Below the pieces are notes generated by a model that searched no databases, was not told where the DNA came from, and saw only the letters and a list, made by a program, of their open reading frames with translations. Shown one piece after another: positions 5,933 through 9,170 of a DNA stretch of 9,170 nt; position 1 is the stretch's first letter, and each line of letters opens with the position of its first letter. The position numbers were made by a program, and so were the translations under genes. This DNA comes from Dehalococcoidia bacterium UBA1141 (GTDB lineage Bacteria > Chloroflexota > Dehalococcoidia > Lucifugimonadales > UBA3495). Location: the NCBI GenBank assembly GCA_002311385.1, contig DCAE01000056.1:15943-25112 (forward strand). Reading direction: 5' to 3'.

Positions 5933-6754
5933 TTACGGATTGATTAGGTTGCTTCCTCGTCCCACTATAAAAGTCTCACGGTGCTCCACGTAGTTGCTGA
6001 CCGCATCTATCAGAGCCTCGGGCCGCTCTGCCTCCATAAGGTGTCCGGCATCGTAGACCAGGGAAATGTTGCTGTTGGGAATCTTTTCGGCATATACCCG
6101 CGCTGCCTCCGGAGCCACCGAGCGGTCATTCACTCCGAAGACTGTCAAGGTGGGACACTTAATCTCACCTAGCCTGGCCTCCGCCACCTCATCGTGGGTT
6201 TGACCCTTCAGCCTGAGAACCAATTCTTGTTCCCGGGACCATAGGTCCGGGTCCACAGTCATGGCAGAAAGTAGATCGTCGGGGTGGGCCAACAACAGGC
6301 GAAGCCGCTCCTTTTGGCCATTCGCGGATGCGAATGTTTTGGGCAGAATTTCTGCGGGTAAGATTGCCGTGGGCGAAATGAGGATTAGAGCCTCCACCAT
6401 CTCCGGTGATTGTAGGGTTTGCCACAACGCCACATTTGCGGCGAATGACGTGCCCATCAGCGTAAACTTCCCCTCTACGATCCTCTCAACCACCTTGCTT
6501 GCTGTAATTGCCAGTTCCGCCAAGGATTTGGATATGGTGTTGGTGCCTGATTTAGCGAATCCCGGGAGCTCGATTGCCAATACGCGGTACCTTTCGGACA
6601 AAGCGTCCCGGAGTTTCGACAAGCCCCAAGATTCGCCTTCCAGCAAGACGACCTGATTGCCTTGTCCGGCTTCCTCGTAGCGTATTCGAAAGCCGTCGAC
6701 TTCTAAAAAGTCCTCTTTGAATAAACCTGATGGCTGATGCCCCGCCAGAGTCAT
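5933..6754 (-). CDS. Alpha/beta hydrolase, serine type, with altered oxyanion and elbow motifs
   Basis: The 273-residue protein follows the alpha/beta hydrolase order: strand with VVLLEG (35-40), IELPGFAKS (61-69), nucleophile elbow G101-T-S103-F-A105, acid candidate D210 (FGVNDRS), and H238 in AGHLMEAERPEAL. S103, D210 and H238 form a plausible triad. Two departures stand out: E39-G40 replaces the usual His-Gly of the oxyanion region, and Ala105 replaces the last Gly of GxSxG. Both occur in some family members and do not by themselves show loss of activity. Esters, lactones or C-C bonds are possible substrates. The ATG at 6754 has GAGGAG 3 nt upstream; the spacing is short, but the alignment of the fold supports this start. 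It lies 54 bp after the LLM monooxygenase on the same strand and probably shares its transcript, so it may process the oxygenated product. No signal peptide. Confidence 0.83.
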   Translation of the reverse strand: MTLAGHQPSGLFKEDFLEVDGFRIRYEEAGQGNQVVLLEGESWGLSKLRDALSERYRVLAIELPGFAKSGTNTISKSLAELAITASKVVERIVEGKFTLMGTSFAANVALWQTLQSPEMVEALILISPTAILPAEILPKTFASANGQKERLRLLLAHPDDLLSAMTVDPDLWSREQELVLRLKGQTHDEVAEARLGEIKCPTLTVFGVNDRSVAPEAARVYAEKIPNSNISLVYDAGHLMEAERPEALIDAVSNYVEHRETFIVGRGSNLINP

Positions 6755-6808
6755 ATACTCCTCTACAGTCTCCCTCTACTATCTCCACCGGCAAAGTCGG
6801 ATCAGATG

Positions 6809-7912
6809 CTAGAACTCGTTAATCTGGGGCAGAACCTCTCTGCCGAACAGTTCGATTTCCTTCATCACGTCCCGGTGGTCTACGCTGGGCTGCTGAAAGA
6901 ACAGGTCAACCACTCCAACGCCGCACCTATCGTGGAACGCCTTGATTTGTTTCGCCACGGTATCCGGCCCGCCCACGAAACTCAAGGAAGGGGAAAGCCC
7001 CACTATGTCTCCTTGGGCGCTGCCAGCAACAACGTTCCGAAGGTCGAATTCGCTGCCCGTCCTGGCGGCATCGATTGCTCCAGCCACGGTGGACCGCATG
7101 GCAATGGCAGGGGCTGGTTTGGACTGAGTCAGGTTTTCGAACCAATCTTGTGCTTGTTTGTCCGTCTCCGAAAGGTAGATGCTACCCCGGTAGACAATCT
7201 GCTCGGGCTCAGGTTGCCATCCAGCCGCTTGGCACCAAGACTGGTACTTGTCGGTGATTTTCGCCATTTCGTCCACCGGCAGGAATGAAACACCCAGGCC
7301 CAAGTGGTTGTCCGCCGCATACTTAACCGTGTCGTCGCTCCTAGTGGCCACAATTACCGGCGGTAACGGTTGTTGGACCGGCCGAGGCCAGACGGCGACG
7401 GTGCGGTATTGATAGTAGCGGCCCTCCCAAGAAAAAGGCTGGGGTTCGGTCAAGGCCTTTATAATCAGGTCCATACCTTCCAGCAGCCGCCCTCGTCCCT
7501 CTGCCGGGTTTACCCCGTAGGTCTGGTCCTCATTGGGGGTTCCACGAAGGAATCCGATGATTAGCCGTCCGTTGGTGATGTTGTCCAACAGACCGAGTTC
7601 TTCCGCCACACGTACCGGGTTGTTCAAGGGCAGCAGGTGGCCGAGTATGGCGATTTTGGCCTTCTTGCACCTTTCGGCTACCGCCGCCGCCATCACCACG
7701 GGTGTTCCTGTGGCGATGCGCCCGGAGTAGTGGTGTTCGGAGAAGCTAATCCAGTCAAAGCCTATCTCTTCCGCCAATTCGCATTCGGCCATGCCTTCCT
7801 GGTAGCTCCGAACAGATGTTTCGGGATCGTGATAGGCGGGAGGAATCGGCCAAGCGATGGGGAAATTCCGCCGCTCCGAGTAACCCATAGCGCCAAGATA
7901 GGATGCTTTCAT
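6809..7912 (-). CDS. LLM-class flavin-dependent oxidoreductase (bacterial luciferase-like monooxygenase)
   Basis: The 367-residue protein fits the luciferase-like TIM-barrel family (PF00296). Landmarks are GFDWISFSEHHY at 51-62, with the paired H60-H61 seen in this group, the LLPLNNPVRVAEELGLLDNI region at 93-112, N114-G-R-L-I-I-G-F-L-R-G124-T-P-N-E128 as the typical flavin/substrate loop, and the late SLSFVGGPDTVAKQI segment. These enzymes use FMNH2, or in some lineages F420, to oxidise aldehydes, ketones, sulfonates or hydrocarbons; some act as Baeyer-Villiger oxygenases. The cofactor cannot be decided here. It is probably soluble. The ATG at 7912 is the first possible start: an in-frame TAA lies two codons upstream, and MKASYLGAMGYSE matches family N-termini. 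The ribosome-binding site is weak. It leads a two-gene unit with the alpha/beta hydrolase 54 bp downstream. No flavin reductase gene is adjacent. Confidence 0.9.
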   Translation of the reverse strand: MKASYLGAMGYSERRNFPIAWPIPPAYHDPETSVRSYQEGMAECELAEEIGFDWISFSEHHYSGRIATGTPVVMAAAVAERCKKAKIAILGHLLPLNNPVRVAEELGLLDNITNGRLIIGFLRGTPNEDQTYGVNPAEGRGRLLEGMDLIIKALTEPQPFSWEGRYYQYRTVAVWPRPVQQPLPPVIVATRSDDTVKYAADNHLGLGVSFLPVDEMAKITDKYQSWCQAAGWQPEPEQIVYRGSIYLSETDKQAQDWFENLTQSKPAPAIAMRSTVAGAIDAARTGSEFDLRNVVAGSAQGDIVGLSPSLSFVGGPDTVAKQIKAFHDRCGVGVVDLFFQQPSVDHRDVMKEIELFGREVLPQINEF

Positions 7913-7979
7913 TATTTACGCTCTGGCCATTCGCTGTGTGTCATGCCCGTTGTATGCGCCCACTTGAGGTGATTAGGGA

Positions 7980-8008
7980 ATAGTAGCTTGGTTGTCCGCA
8001 TCCGGCAA
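7980..8008 (-). promoter_or_regulatory. Candidate promoter of the LLM monooxygenase / hydrolase pair
   Basis: On the minus strand TTGCCG (8003-8008, 4/6 match) is followed after 17 bp by TACTAT (7980-7985, 4/6 match). Transcription would start near 7973 and give a leader of about 60 nt before the ATG at 7912. Spacing is ideal but both boxes are only moderate matches. Confidence 0.35.
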
Positions 8009-8102
8009 TCAGGCCCAGCCGCATCCTTCACACTATTCGCAACTGGATTACCGCTGCGTTCTCCGCTTTAATCGGCAGTGTTTCAAAAGTCGGTTATGGA
8101 GT

Positions 8103-8149
8103 GTCATTCTGAATGAAGCGGAGAATCTTTTTGCTTCACCCAGAATGAC
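8103..8149. repeat. Hairpin repeat of the GTCATTCTG type (REP/MITE-like)
   Basis: The arms GTCATTCTGAATGAAGC (8103-8119) and GCTTCACCCAGAATGAC (8133-8149) pair at 15 of 17 positions around a 13-nt loop containing GAGAATC. The outer GTCATTCT / AGAATGAC ends match exactly. GTCATTCTGAnnGAAGC-nn-GAATCT modules are familiar to me as dispersed intergenic palindromes in Chloroflexota and other environmental bacteria. It is therefore probably a copy of a dispersed element, not a gene-specific signal. A GGTTTTT tract follows on the plus strand, so it may also stop transcription. No transposase is present. Confidence 0.75.
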
Positions 8150-8214
8150 GGTTTTTAGGCAAGGCCAGTCTAATACTAGCCCCGGTTATCAAGACCGGTT
8201 CGCGCTGGTCGTCG

Positions 8215-8223
8215 TGGTATGAT
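8215..8223 (+). promoter_or_regulatory. Extended -10 promoter candidate of the amidohydrolase gene
   Basis: TG-G-TATGAT is an extended -10 with a 5/6 match to TATAAT. Transcription would start near 8230, giving a leader of about 50 nt that contains the GAGGT ribosome-binding site at 8270-8274. The sequence 17 bp upstream (CCGGTT) is a poor -35, which the extended element could offset. Confidence 0.4.
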
Positions 8224-8280
8224 TGGGCCGCGAATTCTACTCGTGATTATTACCGCGAGATATTTATATGAGGTGCACTC

Positions 8281-9170
8281 ATGCCGTTTGGGGCGAATGA
8301 TTGGCTTGCTTTAACCCAAGAACCCACCTTGGAGCCGGAACTCCCCATCTGCGATGCCCATCATCATTTTTGGGATCTTCGCCTCCAGAGCATTCCCTAC
8401 CAGAGGTACCTCATTCACGAGTTGAATGGAGACATCTATAGCGGCCATAACGTCCGCTCCACCGTGTTTTTGGAAGCAAGGTCAATGTATACTCCCGACG
8501 GTCCGACGGAGATGCGTCCAGTGGGTGAAGTTGAATTCGTTCAAGGCCTGGCGGCGGCCAGCGCCAGCGGTGTGTATGGCCCAACCAAGGCGGCGGCGAC
8601 CATTATCGGTGCCGCTGACCTAAAGTTGGGGGCCGATGTGGGCCGGGTATTGGATGCATTACAAGCAGCCAGCCCCAACCGGTTTAAGGGAATCCGTCAC
8701 AACGTAACTTGGAGCCCCGACCCCGAGTTGGACAACCGCGAGTCCGAAGGTATACTAGCCAACGCTCAATTTCGGCAAGGGGCCAAGGTCTTGGAACAAA
8801 GGGGAATGTGCCTGGACATCATGATGTCATTTCCTCAGATGCCGGAGCTGGCGGATTTTGCCAAAGAAGTTCCGGACCTGCCAATAATTCTTAACCACAT
8901 CGGCGGACTGAGCCGGGTGGGCATCTATGCGGACAGGGGCGAAGAGGTCGTGACGGAGTGGCGAAATGGTATTGCCAAGTTGGCGGAGTGTCCCAACATC
9001 ACGGTTAAACTAGGCGGCTTGGGCATGCCCCGCATGGGATTCGATTGGCACACCAGGACGAACCCCATCGGCTCGAAGGAATTGGCCGAATCGATGTCGC
9101 CTTGGATGAACTACTGCATCGAGCAGTTCGGGCCCAATCGGTCTATGTTCGAAAGCAACTTCCCGCCGGA
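8281..9170 (+). CDS. Amidohydrolase-2 family TIM-barrel metal hydrolase (cut by right window edge)
   Basis: From the ATG at 8281 the frame is open for 296 codons to the edge. C24-D25-A26-H27-H28-H29-F-W31-D32 near the N-terminus is the H-x-H metal site of the amidohydrolase-2 family (PF04909), F135-K-G-I-R139-H140 is a conserved barrel segment, and L204-N205-H206-I-G-G209 supplies a later active-site His. The last residues, F290-E-S-N-F-P, match the FESNFPxD motif whose Asp is the usual base or metal ligand; the window stops two bases into what may be that codon. Relatives include 2-pyrone-4,6-dicarboxylate lactonase and decarboxylases such as ACMSD, so lactone hydrolysis or C-C cleavage is possible. 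Most members have 280-360 residues, so little is missing. GAGGT precedes the ATG by 6 bases, and an in-frame TGA at 8269-8271 excludes an earlier start. Confidence 0.88.
   Translation, partial: MPFGANDWLALTQEPTLEPELPICDAHHHFWDLRLQSIPYQRYLIHELNGDIYSGHNVRSTVFLEARSMYTPDGPTEMRPVGEVEFVQGLAAASASGVYGPTKAAATIIGAADLKLGADVGRVLDALQAASPNRFKGIRHNVTWSPDPELDNRESEGILANAQFRQGAKVLEQRGMCLDIMMSFPQMPELADFAKEVPDLPIILNHIGGLSRVGIYADRGEEVVTEWRNGIAKLAECPNITVKLGGLGMPRMGFDWHTRTNPIGSKELAESMSPWMNYCIEQFGPNRSMFESNFPP

Larger units (their letters stand above)
7913..8280. other. 368-bp divergent intergenic region between the LLM and amidohydrolase genes
   Basis: No credible gene lies here. A short open frame at 7992-8222 runs straight through the hairpin repeat and has no family signature. 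The region holds a minus-strand promoter candidate for the LLM/hydrolase pair (7980-8008), the hairpin repeat (8103-8149), a plus-strand extended -10 for the amidohydrolase (8215-8223) and a GAGGT ribosome-binding site (8270-8274) six bases before the amidohydrolase ATG. The remaining stretch (about 8009-8100) shows nothing I can name. Confidence 0.6.

Noticed and set aside
6737..7288. Plus-strand 183-codon open frame antisense to the LLM monooxygenase
   Set aside because: It mirrors the coding strand of a clear luciferase-like gene and lacks its own signals.
7992..8222. Short open frame in the LLM/amidohydrolase intergenic region
   Set aside because: It runs across the hairpin repeat, has no recognisable motif and no good ribosome-binding site.

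Overview
The window reads as part of a bacterial chromosome with moderate GC and dense, intact genes. It holds eight protein-coding genes, two of them cut by the window edges. I see no tRNA, rRNA, CRISPR array, transposase or phage gene. The mix of a luciferase-like flavin monooxygenase, several alpha/beta hydrolases, a nitroreductase, a metal-dependent amidohydrolase and two exporters, plus an intergenic GTCATTCTG-type hairpin repeat, resembles environmental Chloroflexota (Dehalococcoidia / SAR202-like lineages). That placement is inference from gene content and repeat style, not a demonstrated assignment.

Layout. Four genes run leftward on the minus strand from about 3832 to 1: an Asp-nucleophile alpha/beta hydrolase (2933-3832), an MFS exporter (1490-2737), a seven-bladed beta-propeller lactonase (244-1305) and the N-terminus of a nitroreductase (1-149). 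Gaps of 94-195 bp separate them and carry promoter- and operator-like sequences, so they look like a co-directional run of separately controlled genes rather than one tight operon. Diverging from the hydrolase is a plus-strand gene for a full-length ABC exporter half-transporter (3965-5878). It converges on a minus-strand pair: an LLM-class flavin monooxygenase (6809-7912) followed 54 bp later by a second alpha/beta hydrolase (5933-6754), probably one transcription unit. A 368-bp intergenic region with a hairpin repeat separates that pair from a plus-strand amidohydrolase-2 gene (8281 to the right edge).

How the genes could work together. The enzymes match steps in breaking down organic molecules: flavin-dependent oxygenation, ester/lactone or epoxide/halide hydrolysis, lactone ring opening, nitro or quinone reduction, and amidohydrolase-type C-O or C-C cleavage, with two exporters for efflux. 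No substrate can be read from the sequence, so a shared pathway is a hypothesis. The most informative non-coding signals are a consensus-like promoter with a perfect 15-bp palindrome in its spacer (MFS gene), a tandem 25-bp repeat over the putative lactonase promoter, an extended -10 element placed so that the ABC gene may be transcribed without a leader, and the hairpin repeat at 8103-8149. I found no wholly new multi-gene system.
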